From the NCBI GenBank assembly GCA_034440635.1, contig JAOTON010002271.1, positions 992,001 to 1,056,000 of the forward strand: a DNA stretch of 64,000 nt. Reading direction: 5' to 3'. Origin of the DNA: Lepas anatifera (taxonomy: Eukaryota; Arthropoda; Thecostraca; Lepadidae). The first letter of the stretch is position 1. The number at the start of each line of letters is the position of its first letter. This document shows positions 42,999 to 55,344 of this stretch, one piece after another. The notes below the pieces were generated by a model that made no database searches, was not told the origin of the DNA, and saw only the letters and a program-made list of their open reading frames with translations. The translations under genes and the position numbers were made by a program.

Positions 42999-44557
42999 AA
43001 ACCTACTGGGCTGTTAAAATGCATTTCCGCGTTCCCTCCTCTTTCTACGAATATGCACGATTATACTGCAAGAAAGCAATGTGCGTAATCCGGTCTTTCC
43101 CTGAGAACTGGATTGGTTCACGCACAAAAGTGAACATGTAGGATGATGTCAAGGGTACCCAGAGTGGGCTGGTGGGGCGAGTGTTGACGGCCGATGGAGA
43201 GCAGCCAACGGGGAGAATTGATGACCGACCGGCTGGGGCTGCCGAGGGTGCACGACGTTGGTAAGGCGCCAGGAAACCCAACAAAGAACCAGGACTGAGC
43301 CGTTCGGTAGAGTTTAGAACGTGAAGAAGCATGGCCTAGTCCTGCGTAAGTTCAGAGTTTTTATGCAGTAGGCTGATAGTTGTTATTTATGAGTTCATCT
43401 ATTGACCGTCTGTTGAGATGAGCAAGAATCATTTTCAGTCTGATGACTTTGCATCACAATCTGAAAGAACGATGCTCGAGTTGTGTGCTCTGTTTCCTCG
43501 CCTAAGGCTTTTCACTCCCTTTTAAATCATTCTGCTATATGAGGGTGGCGTGAAAAAGAAGAAATAATATGTAGAGGAATGTGCCCTAATTACTCACAGC
43601 CAACAAGAAATGTGCATTTATTCCATAACCGCACAATTACTAGCCATGATCCTTTTCGATATTGTGGTTCAGTGCATCGTCTAGCCTCTAACAAGATACG
43701 AAATCCCAAGCTTTCCTCATCATCGGCAGATAACTGTTTTTCCATCTTTCTGCATTCGGGCGTAAAAAGGAACAGTGTGTCTAATTACACACACCTTGGC
43801 GAACATGCATACCTTATCGTGTATGTGCAATGCTTATGTTGTTTTGCACATCAGCTAAGCTCATTTTCTCATGTACCAAACACTGAACGTGTTTGCCATG
43901 ATAATGAACGAGTTGGCGGACGCAGGTGGTGGCCATTCTGGCCATGCCCCCCCTACTCCTATTCCGCTCCGGCTTGTGGTCCAGAAGCTCTAAACTGCAA
44001 CTGTGTCCCGTTTTACTGCTGATTTGGCACGGATTAGACTGCCGTCATGCAATGCTAAAAGATGATATAGAAATTTAGAGAAAACTTCCATTTGATCATT
44101 CATTTGGTGAAACATAATTGAAAATTTTAAAAAATATGACCACTTATTTCTTCATGCCCTAGCATAACCTGGTTCAAACACTGAAACGACCAAGCGGTTA
44201 TATGATACATAATGAAATAAAGTGCAACCAATGAGACAAAATTCGGTTATCCACTCTATATTGGATAACCCTATGTACGGCTCTCCACTCGATGCATCAG
44301 CAAAGCTGTGGCCGGTGGCCTTGGCTGATGTGATGTGTGATTTGATGCTTCATGATGTGCGAGTGAATGTTTTATGTCTTTTAGGTCATCTTTTATTGTT
44401 TTTGTCATATCGACGTGATCAAGTGAAAATGTCTCCTGAGTGGACGACCTTGCGTGATTTCATCTGAATCTGAATCTCTCTGAGTTGAATGATGTATGAT
44501 TTTACGCATTTTGATGAGTTGGCTCTAAAAGGCGACCTGACGGAAATACCGGTGTCC
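42999..44557. other. No convincing gene
   Basis: A minus-strand frame (43045-43332) has a proline-rich reading and a plus-strand frame (43579-44022) is 147 codons, but neither resembles a known family. The latter runs into GGCGGACGCAGG / GGCCATTCTGGCC words seen in hAT-like sequence near 51170. Confidence 0.4.
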
Positions 44558-44800
44558 ATTAGCGGATCCAGGACTTCGGAGGGCAGGGACGGACGCAGGA
44601 GCTCCGTTTGGGAGGCCAACTCGGAAAAATAGCAAAAATGCAGTGTTTTTAAAAAGAAAATCGGCCAAAATTTCGGCATTTGGGGAGCATGGACCTTTGG
44701 CCCCTTCTGCGACCACCAGTGTCGGAGGGTGGGGAGCTGGCGATTGGCTCGAGCCTCCCCGCCATCCCCTCGGATCAGTCGCCAGCTATGCATTTTCTAC
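44558..44800. mobile_element. hAT-like fragment
   Basis: TTAGCGGATCCAGGACTTCGG opens a segment with the word GGACGGACGCAGGAG and the layout of GGCGGATC elements (AAAATGCAGTGTTTTTAAAAA centre, CATTTGGGGAGCATGG). The right end is not defined. Confidence 0.4.
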
Positions 44801-45099
44801 AGGCACTCCAACACTTCGGGGGAGGGGGATTGAGACCCTAGCCCCTCTCGTACCCTCCACTGGCCGCGACTATAACTCAGCAACGCACGGTAGGTCAGAT
44901 CAAGTTGATGCTTGGCATTCGAATTCAGCGCCCCGGATAACATCACTTGTAAACGCAACTTTCAAATTAATGTACCACAAATTAAGGTAACATAAGGTTT
45001 GAAAAAGTTGATTTTTCGGAGTTTTTTTCCGGTTATTGTTCAGGAGTTTTGGCATGCTACACAACTGCTCCAATGCCTTGAAGGCAACACATTCCTTGT

Positions 45100-45340
45100 A
45101 ATACCGAGAGGTGCGTGAGTGGGATAGGTCGTGCGATCTTGTACAGCCGTCCAGGCTCCTCGCCAGGCCGCGGCAAGATACAGAGGCCAGCGAAGGTCAC
45201 GCTCAAGGTCACAGCTGCGCGATATCGCCGCGGCGCGGCGGTGGCCCTCGGGCGGCCCGGATGTCAACCACATGCCGGCATTTCCGGCTCGAACCGCCTC
45301 ACGTGAGCGTGGGCGGTCGGTATGGATCACGACCGCAAAA
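45100..45340. promoter_or_regulatory. CpG-rich stretch
   Basis: High CpG (GATATCGCCGCGGCGCGGCG, TCGGGCGGCCCGGATG) with CACGTGAG near 45300 and two AAGGTCA words near 45196-45212. Frames are open in three plus phases and on the minus strand, as expected of GC-rich DNA. No gene was identified. Confidence 0.3.
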
Positions 45341-45550
45341 ACGGCACAAATTATGAATTTGTAGTAGCTGTTGTCTGTTTCAGCGAAGGCGGGAAAACTG
45401 AAAAGGAAAAAGGCTCTGAACTGGCACGAAGTCTGGAGACGTGCATGAATCCTGCAACATGAGACTGTCACGCTCCCTCGCCGCATACCTGCCGACCGCA
45501 GACGCGATAGTGGCCTTGTGAGGAATGAAGTACGAAAGGCGAAGCATGGC

Positions 45551-45845
45551 CAGTGGCGGGTCCAGGGGAAAGGCATTTGCCGCCGCCCCCAAACGGAAAA
45601 GTTCGGGGCAAAACTATGCCCCCCCAGCTGTTGACCTCCTTTTTTCCCCGACTAAATTTTAGTTTAAAAGCAAGGTTTTGGTGCTTCAAATCTCAACTTC
45701 AAACAGAACCAGTCAACTCCAGTGTAAACATTGGGCCTTGTAGAGCAAGAACAGGCATCTTGTGGCCACATCTTTCACCGCGTGACGTTCTTTTGCTCTT
45801 CGACTGGCTTGGCCGCCCCCAACCTATCGGCTAGATCCGCCACTA
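45551..45845 (+). mobile_element. hAT-type element, GGCGGATC family, 295 bp
   Basis: It opens CAGTGGCGGGTCCAGGGG and closes GGCTAGATCCGCCACTA. The flanks AGCATGGC and AGCATGAC differ at one base, an 8-bp duplication. The interior matches 34610 and 35155 (AAAGGCATTTGCC, AAACGGAAAAG, CATTGGGCCTTG). Confidence 0.9.
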
Positions 45846-45853
45846 AGCATGAC

Positions 45854-46337
45854 CGTTTGGTGCGGTCGCAGAGATTGCGGACCGAGGGGCTCGCCTCGGC
45901 TGAAGTGAAGCGGTAGAACCTCTTGAGTTAGGAGATGTAGCTCCCAACCTAACTCAAGTATACTCGATCATCGTGTGTTCAGTGACGATAGGGCCTACAG
46001 AGAGCTGGTTAGATGGACTCACAGGCGGCAGAACGGGAAGGGGGTGGAGTGGGGGGGGGGTAACGTGCGCCGCCCCCCCTCTCAACGGATCAGGGGAATA
46101 CCGTTATTTTCCTTACATCTACTTATTGATAAGGCTGATCGAACCAATTTGGTGGACCCCATAAATCGGCTACAAAGTCTTCACTGAAGTAACCTCCTAT
46201 TATCGTCTGCACTTCAGAATCGTGTTTTGTATTATTGTTTACAGATCTAAAAGACCTTTTACGAGAACCAAGCTGTTATTTTCCTTGAGATGCCATTTAA
46301 TTTATCATGGAAGCCCCTAATTTCATTGTGCAGTGAT
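45854..46337. other. No recognisable gene
   Basis: Unique sequence with a G-run at 46050-46060 and a CCCCCCC run following. Frames are short. Confidence 0.45.
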
Positions 46338-46622
46338 CAGGGGCGTAGCCAGAGGGGGGGCGGCAGGGACAGCCGCCCCTCCCTGAGGGGCCCGAAGGGC
46401 CCCCCTGAGGACATGAGCCGCGCGAAGCGTGGCTCGCCTGCATTTTGCTCTGTGGCCAAATTTGACATTTTATACCAGACAGGGCCCTCTTAAGCTCTCT
46501 TCAGCACTCTATTTTGTAACAAGCAGGGCCCTTTTTATCCATCAGGGCCCTTTTGGCGCTGTCGCAGAGGCCCCTTTCGGGGCGCCGCCTCTCCCTGAGC
46601 GAAATCCTGGCTACGCCCCTTG
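46338..46622 (+). mobile_element. hAT-type element, CAGGGGCGTAGCC family, 285 bp, perfect 8-bp duplication
   Basis: It opens CAGGGGCGTAGCCAGAGG and closes CTGGCTACGCCCCTTG, flanked by GCAGTGAT at 46330-46337 and 46623-46630. Its GCCCTCTTAAGCTCTCTTC near 46486 is an unoccupied version of the site filled in the 57226 copy. Confidence 0.92.
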
Positions 46623-46687
46623 GCAGTGATTCCCACCAGCCACATTGTGCTGGGACATGAACAATGAAATGATTTAGTCGAAATAAT

Positions 46688-46888
46688 ATGTTCGTCATTC
46701 GTCAACCCAGAGCAGACCACTCGCGCGTACGCCGCTGCTTCTTTGGAGTCAGAGTCGTCGACGACTGGAACAAACTGCCCTGCTGGGTTGTCGAGGCGGC
46801 CTCTACAAACTTATTCAAATCGAACCTCGACAAACACTGGTCGGGGCTCATGTACAAGGCCCTGAGTAGTCGCAGACAGAGCACCTGA
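46688..46888 (+). pseudogene. C-terminal tail of a CR1/Jockey-like reverse transcriptase protein
   Basis: The frame contains RRCFFGVRVVDDWNKLP, VVEAASTNLFKSNLDKHW and the stop after RQST. RR.FF..RV...WN.LP..VV.A.S...FK..LDK.W is the conserved end of the RT protein in CR1, L2 and Jockey-type non-LTR retrotransposons. Only about 65 residues remain; the rest is lost by 5' truncation, perhaps cut off by the hAT element just upstream. The Met at 46688 is not a real start. Confidence 0.8.
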
Positions 46889-46935
46889 ACAGAGCTCGAC
46901 GAGACCGGGCTAGTCAGGTACCAATGATGTGTGCC

Positions 46936-48141
46936 TTAACCCTTGCCCCGGTCGCGGGTACGAGCCACCTTCGTCATGGTGGGGGGGCTAAAAAAGACCC
47001 CCACGATCTCAAAAACTAAGAGAGCAGGAAAAAGTGCAAAACGGCAATCGAAAGTTCTTCAAAAATGATATCGAAAATACTTGGTCATTTTTCTTGTCAG
47101 GTCAATATCAAGGTCACCAGAGGTCAAAATAGGTCAAAATCGCTAATATGAGGTGTACTAAGAAAACCTCATATACCTATCTCAGGCACTAGGATGGCTA
47201 GAAACATTTTTTCTAACGCCATTCGAAAGCTCTCGAGCTGCTCTTTCATTAAGTGGCATTCACGTTTGTGTCAGGTCAAAGCCTAGGGAGCTAGAGGTCA
47301 CTGAATATTGGGCATATTCTTGGGAATGTCCATAACCACCCATTCATAAAGGCGTTTCCTTTTTCGCTAATAACTTCCAAACCAAACAAGATACAGCCAT
47401 AGTTGATGCACCATTGCAATCCTCTCGTCAATACAAATCGAATGATATATAATATTGCTATCACAGGTCAAATTTAAGAATTTGACCTGACCCAGGTCAA
47501 CGGTCTGACCCAACTTGACCTTGTATAGTCATGATGTATATCATTTGACTTACAGTGACTATACAAACACTTTGGTTACAAAATAAAAGTTATATCTTAG
47601 TTTATTCAAAATTTATAGGGTAAAACACCAAAAAATGCTTATTTGACCTAAGGTGACCTTTAAAAGGTCACAAGTCAAAATGTTTGGCATCAACTTCAGA
47701 AATGGGCTAAGAGCAAGTCGTAACCGATGTTTGAAGCTAATTCCATCCATACTTACTGAGAAAAGCTCATTTCGTGATTTTCCCCATGTATTGACAATGG
47801 GGAGGTCATGCTCTGCACATGACCTTAGGTCACCAATTTAAAAAATCCCGGAAAAAATTTTGTAGCTCCTGGTTGGGGTCAATATGTAGTATGAGTTTCA
47901 ACTTGATAAATTAACCCTTCTTTTAGTTATGCAGTCCTAAGCATTTTTTGAGGTGAGGTCACTTCACCTGGCCTGGTGACCTGACCTGAAATGACCTTGA
48001 GCTAAAATTTTCAGGAAAGATGTAAAAATGATGAAGGAACAGCTAGACCATGTTTGGCGAAGCTGCGCGCCTCCGTTTTTTGGTCACTTCGGAAAAACCC
48101 GAGGGGGGTCTAAAAAGACCCCCCACCCGGGCGAAGGTTAA
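46936..48141 (+). mobile_element. TTAA family E, about 1206 bp
   Basis: It starts TTAACCCTTGCCCCGGTCGC and ends CCACCCGGGCGAAGGTTAA. CCACCTTCG near the left end matches family C. Further shared blocks are AATGATATATAATATTG, the inverted cluster at 47477-47520 (TGACCTGACCC / AGGTCAACGGT), GACCTTAGGTCACC near 47820, and CCTGGTGACCTGACCTGAAA near 47970. No coding sequence. It appears to be an older, longer relative of C. Confidence 0.8.
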
Positions 48142-48173
48142 AGAAGACCCGGAACATCCTTATCTAATCTGAT

Positions 48174-49200
48174 CTAACCCTCGTCCCACGGTGGCATCAA
48201 TGGCCCCTTTAAGGTTTCTTCGGGATAGCAGAAAAACGACAAGGCGCAGCACCGCAGTTGAGAGCTCTATCTCTTACTCCATTATTTTCCCACTATCCCT
48301 GAAATTTTTTACCCCAGGTCACCCAAGGTCAGCTCACCAGGCAAGGTTAACCAAGGTCACCTCACTTCAACTTTTGAGCTCTATAAGAGCTACTTTTCTT
48401 AGAACATTGATTTGAAACTTCCTACACTCCATGACCCTCCATGGTCTACATCATGTATATCTGGGATTTTTTCGATTTCGTGACCTGAAGTCAGGTCACG
48501 AAGTGACTTCTCCCATTAAAAAAACATGGGGAAAAGCTGTCTTATGATCTAAAAGTCACAAAAACAATTTCAAATGCTCAGCTTACTCAGAAAAGCCTTC
48601 TTGGACACCTTTTCACGGATCCCAGGGGCCATATTTGCCCTTTGACTTCTCCAAGGTCATACAAGGTCACCAGGGGTCAAAGACAGCATTTTGACAATAA
48701 TTTTTGATCTAATTAAGCTAGAGTGCTGAATCAAACATCATCGTGTATGTATCGTCACTGGCTTTTGTTAGACATACAACAAGGTTACTTTCTGATCGCT
48801 CGTGACCTCAGGTCATTTTATGTCACGAGGTGACCTCTGGAGGTCAAACCACTGGCGGGAGGTCATTACGTTCCTCCTAGCAGAAAAAGGTCTGGCATTT
48901 TTCTATCAAATGTACTTCACCAGATCTCAATAGCTCTAATGGCATAAGAGTAATGCCAAGTTTTCTTAAGCATTGCATATTTGAGTGAAAATGGCCTATC
49001 GTGACCTAACTTGACCTCTGGAGGACAAACCATTGATCTGATCACTTAAACATGCGAGTAATTTCTTACTGAATTCAAGCGAGCTTTCAAACGCACTTTG
49101 CAGATTTGCGCTAACCCCCATATTGTCGGAGTTAGAGGGGGCCATCGATGGCCCCGGTGGGGCGAAGGTGGCGCCGGACTCCCGGTGGGGCGCGGGTTAA
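48174..49200 (+). mobile_element. TTAA family D, copy 1, about 1027 bp
   Basis: It starts CTAACCCTCGTCCCACGG (first T changed) and ends CCCGGTGGGGCGCGGGTTAA. It shares blocks with 58690-59726 and 62675-63705 throughout: TTCGGGATAGCAGAAAAACG, GGTCACCCAAGGTCAG, ATGACCTC-type words, and CCACTGGCGGGAGGTC. It lies 32 bases after family E. Confidence 0.85.
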
Positions 49201-49483
49201 GTCATGCAGTCTCAAGAAGGGAGTTTTGACAATTGCAGATATGCTTAAAGCTGCAAACCCAATATAATGCAATCAGATCTATCTATTGTTAGTTGATCCC
49301 CACTCAGAGAGAAAACTATCAACAAAACCGTGTTCCACAGTGCTGTAGTGACATTCTGCACGTGACCTACAACTTAATATTTTAACAAGCAACGGAAATC
49401 CTCACACATAATTGACAATTAACAATGGATGCATACATACCTACACGATAGCTTCTTTCATAACTCATTCTTAAGCCTCACCT
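49201..49483. other. Short unique stretch
   Basis: AT-rich, no feature recognised. Confidence 0.5.
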
Positions 49484-50140
49484 CGATGGGCCCCCGAGCC
49501 ACCGAGCCACCTTCGCCATGTGGTGGTGGGTTTTTAGGCACCCTTTTTATCTCTGCTCCTATGCGGGATACCGAAAAGTGCGAACGTTGGCGGATAGCTC
49601 ATAAGAATTGATGAAGAAACTGCGTCAGTCACTTTTTGGTTCAGGTCAATATTGAGGTCATAACAGGCCAAAGAAGGTGACGTTGCGGCGAATTGTATGA
49701 TGAATAACATACATGACTATACTAGGTCCAAGTATAAACTGACCTGACCTAAGGTCAGGTCTAATTCACAATCAATCGACTCGCAATAATAATCAAAACA
49801 TAATGGTATGGTAATCGATATGAAAAATCCGGAATATATTTTTAGTACTCTCTGGAATCATTTTGTGATGTGATTGTCAAAAGGATTCAACCTGCTCTTA
49901 CTTACGCCATCTTAAACTTCTTTGGAGGTAAGGTCACTTGACCTGCACTGATGACCTGACCTGAGATGATCCAACCTGAAAATTTTGGGAAAAGCTGAAA
50001 AATTGATCAAGAATTCTGGAGGGAGCTGTGTGACTGAAATAGTCAGTTTTAACGTGGAACACACGACAGTAGCAGCCTTCACACAGGAACAGATGTACAA
50101 AATACTGCGGCGCAAAGCGCCGCCCATTACTTTTGGGTCT
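49484..50140 (+). mobile_element. Degraded relative of TTAA families C/E
   Basis: GAGCCACCTTCGCCATGTGG opens it. TGACCTGACCTAAGGTCAGG at 49739-49758 and AAGGTCACTTGACCTGCACT at 49931-49950 reproduce both half-site clusters of family C in the same order. It closes near GCGGCGCAAAGCGCCGCCC (50109-50127). The TTAA ends are not visible. Confidence 0.65.
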
Positions 50141-51163
50141 TGCCATGGAAGCTTTAGGTCTCACGGCATTATGTCAAAGAGGTAAAATTTGCTAGAACAT
50201 CGACAATGCACTGACTCCAGAATTAGGTTTCGTGTCTTTTCATCATGGAACACGGAGCAAAGCAGCATGCCCTTACCTCTTCTAATATATTATCTGGCTG
50301 TACTTCGGCAGATATCTCATTAAATCCTTTACTCTCTAACTTGTCTGACGTTTACGTTTTAATTTTATGTATGTCTCTCTACTCCTTCCCTCGGTTCCCT
50401 TTGGGCTGCCCCCCCCACATCTCTCCACTCGGTAGAAACCCGCCTCGCGACATTTTGACTTACGCGAACTCGGCCGCCGGCTAGCCAGTGCTAACTCCGA
50501 CGCCGTCTCGCTTGTACTGAAAAGCAGCCTCGGATGGTGTGGCAAATAATCAAGCTGATAGAGGGTAAATAATGGCTAGGAATGTTTGAAATTGTCATGT
50601 TGATACATCTCCTGGTTTATGGTCTAAAGCTCTATCATTTTCATGGATACATTGTCCCTGAATTTCTCGCAATACAAGTGAACGCGTCTCCACCAATCAG
50701 CGGCCACCATCCGCTGGCTTAACTGGCTCCACTGGATTGCCTGCGGGCACAGAGGTTAGAGAGGTCACGCTGGAAACGGCTGACGCCGACTTCAAGCTTG
50801 AGCGGGGAGGGGCCGCGTGGGGGGTTATAAAACCTACATGCATGGTGTTGAGAATGGTGGTGGTTGTGCCTGCTGTTGGACTGAGGGAGGGGAACAGGGG
50901 TAGGAGACATTCTGTGCACGTGGCTGGATATATGGAATGGGCGTTTGTGTAGCGTGCCGTGTCTATAGCACTAGAAAAACATGAGTATGAGTGTACTAAA
51001 TTAGTTCGGAATATGAATATCTTGGCGGGAAAAATTGCAGTCACAGATTTCGCGTCCTTAGTATTTTTCGGCATCTGGGTACCTGATAACTTTTCAAGAC
51101 TTTGTTAATTGATTCACTCTTATTAGCAAGTACGTGTGACAAACAAGCTTAGAGCTAAGCCAC
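50141..51163. other. No convincing gene
   Basis: Unique sequence. A minus-strand frame (50697-51074) is overlapped by others and lacks family resemblance. Confidence 0.45.
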
Positions 51164-51903
51164 TGGCGGACGCAGCGGCGGGGGGGCATTCCGGCCATGG
51201 CCCCCAAAGCGCTGGAGGGGTGGGGGCAAACTATCTTTTGGCCCCCAAACGCCGGAGAAATTTTTGAAAAAGGTGTTTACACTAGGTCTGTAGAGCAAAA
51301 AATTATTTGCTTCAACCTGCTGCTGACTAGAAGCTTTCCTCTCTGGAACAAAAAATCCATCGGAGTTGGACCCGTTGCTGCCTTCCCCATCTAACTGCTT
51401 CACAATTCCCTAACTTCCTTCCAATCTGGCTGAAATTGGGAACTATTTTTTATAAAAATTGGGGGAGGCACCATGCTCTGCCCCGCCCCGCTCTCCCACT
51501 ATTCTGGTGAAAATGCCGATGATATATTTCATTACGTCTCTGCCAGCAGCATGGTCAGAAATACCTGTTGTTTGGAAGTTAACCGGCAGCGCTTCACGCT
51601 GACGTTTCCAAGATCTTGCCGCCAGTACCAGTCCGGCTGAGGGACAATCTTAAATGGCCTAGAATGCAAGCGCGAAGGAAAAAAGAGGTGGCGGTAGAAT
51701 AAGAGCGGGAACATAAGGAAAGTCTGGGCAGTCCACTGCACCTGCACCGGTCGCTTTTCCTTGTACCATTAAATGAGGTTATAGCTGGCGGATTTTCCAA
51801 TCCTGTAGCGCACGCCAACGAGCTTGCCGGGTGTGTGAGGCTCGTTACGAAACGGCGGTAAAAACACTCGGTGAGACTGGTACTTTCTGAAAAGTTTTGG
51901 ACT
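51164..51903. other. hAT-like start, then unique sequence
   Basis: CACTGGCGGACGCAGCGGCGG near 51162 followed by CATTCCGGCCATGGCCCCCA looks like a left end of the window's hAT-like families; no right partner was found. The rest holds nothing I recognise. Confidence 0.4.
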
Positions 51904-52058
51904 CAGTGGCGGATCCAAGGGGGGCTAGGGGCGCTCAAGCCTCCGAAATTTCCTAGCCCTTATAGTTAGTACATAGGTGAGGGGCTGCCCGAAGTACTGG
52001 CGGGTGAGGCTCGAGCCATCTCGCCCCTCCCCGAAATGAATTCCTGGATCCGGCACTG
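51904..52058 (+). mobile_element. hAT-type element, short GGCGGATC relative, 155 bp
   Basis: It opens CAGTGGCGGATCCAAGG and closes CCTGGATCCGGCACTG. The flanks TTTGGACT and TTTGGACC differ at one base. The interior (GCTAGGGGCGCTCAAG, TTAGTACATAGGTGAGG) also occurs loosely near 34511. Confidence 0.88.
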
Positions 52059-52066
52059 TTTGGACC

Positions 52067-52730
52067 CATAATGCACAGTATAAGGGAGGTGATGTTCGCG
52101 CACTGACCTGGCCTGACAGAGGCCTGGTTTCAGGGTTCTAGCTTTGGAACCATGATATCGGGACTCAAGCTGGCGTTCCATGATTGGCAGGCGAGAAGCA
52201 AAAGGCAGCTCTGAATGGATTTAAGGATTTCTTTACAAACGGTATGGACAGTATCTAATGGAAGAAATAGCAAACAACGGTGCCATCGAAAAATTTCAAA
52301 CTAGATTGTTTTTGAATACATTCCTGTGAAAATCATGAATTAGTTTATATTTAAGCTAAAAAATTGCTTAAATAGCTCAACATTTTGTATCGTTCCATTT
52401 TCCTTTCCAAGGACAAAAACCGTTAATATATGTGTGACTTCACAATTTTTAAACGCTTCATACTGCCATATTCGACAATATTTTTCAGCCGTAGAGGTCA
52501 AATGTGGGTTACCTTGGTATTGGCTGCAATATGCCTCTGCATACTTGCCTTGCCGCCATGCAGTCTGCAATCATGCGGCTAGCTCAGTTCAATTCCAGTG
52601 ATAAAAGTGCCACATGCCAGTTAAGATTGTAGAACTTATTTCATTATTTTCAAGAAAATACAAAATAATATCAGTTCTCTCAGGTGTTGAGAATTGATTT
52701 ACAATGTGAATTTCCATTTAAACAGAGCGC
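52067..52730. other. No recognisable feature
   Basis: AT-rich unique sequence. Confidence 0.5.
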
Positions 52731-53100
52731 ATCTGCGCCTGCTCAAGCCCCGTCCATGGCTGTAACAGTTACGTCTCAGCTTGCTTATCGCCGCGACATG
52801 CGGTGACCTCGCCCGCTTGTCACGTGACCCATACACCGGATGCAGCGGCTATGGCAACGGAAGCACTGTCGGCACAGCTGCGCCGAACCGCACTGCGTCG
52901 AACCGCACTGCTTGCTGATTTGATAGCGCACTGCTACGTGGCTGTCTGATAGCTGATATCGTAACTTCAGGTGTTCCGGTTTCGCGGGCAGCCTTGACGG
53001 GCTTTAGGCCTAAGGCTCCATCGGCCGCATTTGTTTTATCCAGTGACGTTGTTATTGGCTCGTTGCGCAATATCGATTGCCATGCGCTCAACTAAGCACT
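52731..53100. promoter_or_regulatory. GC-rich patch with E-box and RFX-like half-site
   Basis: TCACGTGA at 52820-52827 in GTCACGTGACCC matches the doubled sites near 1.7 kb. CTATGGCAACGG near 52849 resembles half of an RFX X-box. GCATCTGCGCCTGC near 52732 is a weak NRF-1-like word. No TATA and no recognised gene on either side. Confidence 0.28.
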
Positions 53101-54311
53101 TTCTCGATAAAAAGCTATGCTTAACATCAAGTTCGATCTGTTTATAAAAGTTAGTATTTGTTGTTTTATTTTTTGTTAGTAAAAGTATTTGTTAGTAAAA
53201 GTTACTATGTTAGTATTTTTTGGGATCTGATGAAACAGGGATTGGTGATGTTTAAATAGCTCGGTATATAATTATGATGTTACATTGAATACAGATCTAA
53301 ATAGCGATCTGACTCTAAAAATTCCCCACAAACATTTGTTGGTGAAATGGTGTCAAGCTACTTATGCGCAGTGCTCCATATTCACGCTGACATCGTTTTA
53401 CTAAATCGACACAAACAATGAGGAGTGGAAAGGTCATGTTGGAACATAGGCAACGTGTCGTTTTCATCCAAGGAGAGGCCCCTAAACGGCATCCATTACG
53501 TCAGTGGAAGAAACACTAGCGGGTCATTTTACGACCAATTTCTTAGAACTTATTACCGTGAAACTCGCCACCTCGGACCTTGAGAGATAATTAGAATGTG
53601 TACACCTTTAGCACCTAGTGACAAATGCTTACTCGCCAGTTCTTATCAAGGCCTTGCACAAGGAGTTCAAAGAAATATAGATTTCAACCTTTATACCTTT
53701 CCTGTTCTGAATTCAAGGGTGTGGGTTTCCGAAAATTATTTGGGGTGCTCAAATTTGAGAGGATGTCAATGACCACCATTTTAAAAGTGATGTGATAATA
53801 TAAAGCGTGTTGTAGCCTCCCTCGAGCCTGTGGTGCAGCACAAAACCATTTAGAAGTCATTAGAATAAATATTAATAAAATGTGAAAAGAATTTTAACAC
53901 TAATTCGGCGTTTCATTAGGGGTGAAAGGAACACCCCCCCATTTGGGTTTTCCCGGGCACCCCAAAGAGATATAAATCCGCACCCCTATCCGAATTACTT
54001 CATGAGGAAATGCTACTGTTCTGACCAGCACTGTCTTTGCACTCCAGGAGTGTACTTGACTCTGCGTGGCCCAAGACCCTGCTGTATGCCTGCAGAGGCA
54101 TTGACGACTGGATGAACGTATCCAGACAAGAACCTGTTTCAAGTAAATACAAACTCAGGAGTTTCACCTAATAAAACATCCATTACCCATGAAGTATTGT
54201 TTACATTGCTTTGGACTCGGGGCCTTGTCCCAAAGCCTGTGTGGCAGGTGTATACGTTTTGTGTGACACAGCTGTGCATTACTTTAGAATTCGTCATGGG
54301 CCGGATGTTGA
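53101..54311. other. No recognisable gene
   Basis: AT-rich unique sequence with short frames on both strands (53882-54333). Confidence 0.5.
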
Positions 54312-54816
54312 AGCGGATATCCGAGCCGTTCACGGATCGAATTGGACCAGATATCCGAGGCGTTCACGGATCGAATTGGACCGGATATCGGAGCCGTTCA
54401 CGGATCGAATTGGACCGGATATCCGAGCCGTTCACGGATCGAATTGGACCGGATATCTGAGCCGTTCATGGATCGAATTGGACCGGATATCTGAGCCGTT
54501 CACGGATCGAATTGGATCGGATATCTGGAGCCGTTCACGGATCGAATTGGACCGGATATCTGAGCCGTTCACGGATAGGATGGGACCGGATATCTGAGCC
54601 GTTCACGGATCGAATTGGACCGGATATCTGAGCCGTTCACGGATCGAATTGGACCGGATATCTGAGCTGTTCACGGATCGAATTGGACCTGATATCTGAG
54701 CCGTTCACGGATGGCATTGGACCGGATATCTGAGCTGTTCACGGATCGAATTGGATCGGATATCTGAGCCGGTCACGGATCGAATTGGACCGGATATCTG
54801 AACCTTTCACGGATGG
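54312..54816. repeat. 34-bp minisatellite, about 15 units
   Basis: The unit GGATATCTGAGCCGTTCACG plus GATCGAATTGGACC repeats every 34 bases with scattered substitutions and one single-base insertion near 54523. As 34 is not a multiple of 3 and no unit has a stop on the plus strand, all three phases stay open, producing overlapping frames at 54197-54597. The last units drift before the Penelope arm. Confidence 0.95.
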
Positions 54817-55205
54817 GTTCGGCTTGAATTCACCGGAACTTTCGGGTTGATTTGGGTCTGGATTTGGTTCTGATGTTTTTTTGTGACAGCTAAGTATGTG
54901 GAGAACAGTTGGCAGCAGCATTGTTATTATGAGCTTAGTGGTGTTGAAATTGACCATTATCTGCCAAATTATTATTTTTATTTTAGATCTATACTCACAC
55001 TGAAAGAATAGATACAGTAATAATCGGAGCTTTCGATTTCAAGTCATCTTCAGCAATGATACATTTTTTAGCACAAAAATTCAAAAAGACAAGCACACGC
55101 TTAGGAGCAACCACTTCTTCCTGCAGAAATTAAAAACACGCATTCACACACATAACAGTATACATATCAATATTTTCTTTCCTAACACAGTTCCCACCAC
55201 ACACA

Positions 55206-55207
<2 letters not shown>

Positions 55208-55277
<70 letters not shown>
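55208..55277. repeat. (TA)n microsatellite inside the Penelope 3' region
   Basis: About 35 TA units. The right arm has a shorter, interrupted TA tract (56799-56850) at the corresponding place, so the tract was part of the element. Confidence 0.93.
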
Positions 55278-55279
<2 letters not shown>

Positions 55280-55344
55280 TTACATATATCAAGCATCACA
55301 AGGCCAACTAGATTTTTGTTTTGTAATGATTATTATATATATAT

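Noticed and set aside
43045..43332. 95-codon minus-strand proline-rich frame
   Set aside because: It somewhat resembles coding sequence but has no domain, promoter or conservation evidence that I can see.
43579..44022. 147-codon plus-strand frame
   Set aside because: The composition is not coding-like and the end reads into hAT-like sequence; no family resemblance.
45040..45576. 178-codon minus-strand frame
   Set aside because: It starts inside an hAT element and crosses a CpG-rich patch in which several phases are open, as GC-rich DNA often allows.
54197..54597. Two overlapping plus-strand frames with ISEPFTDRIGPD-type repeats
   Set aside because: They are phases of the same 34-bp array; a true repeat protein would keep one frame.
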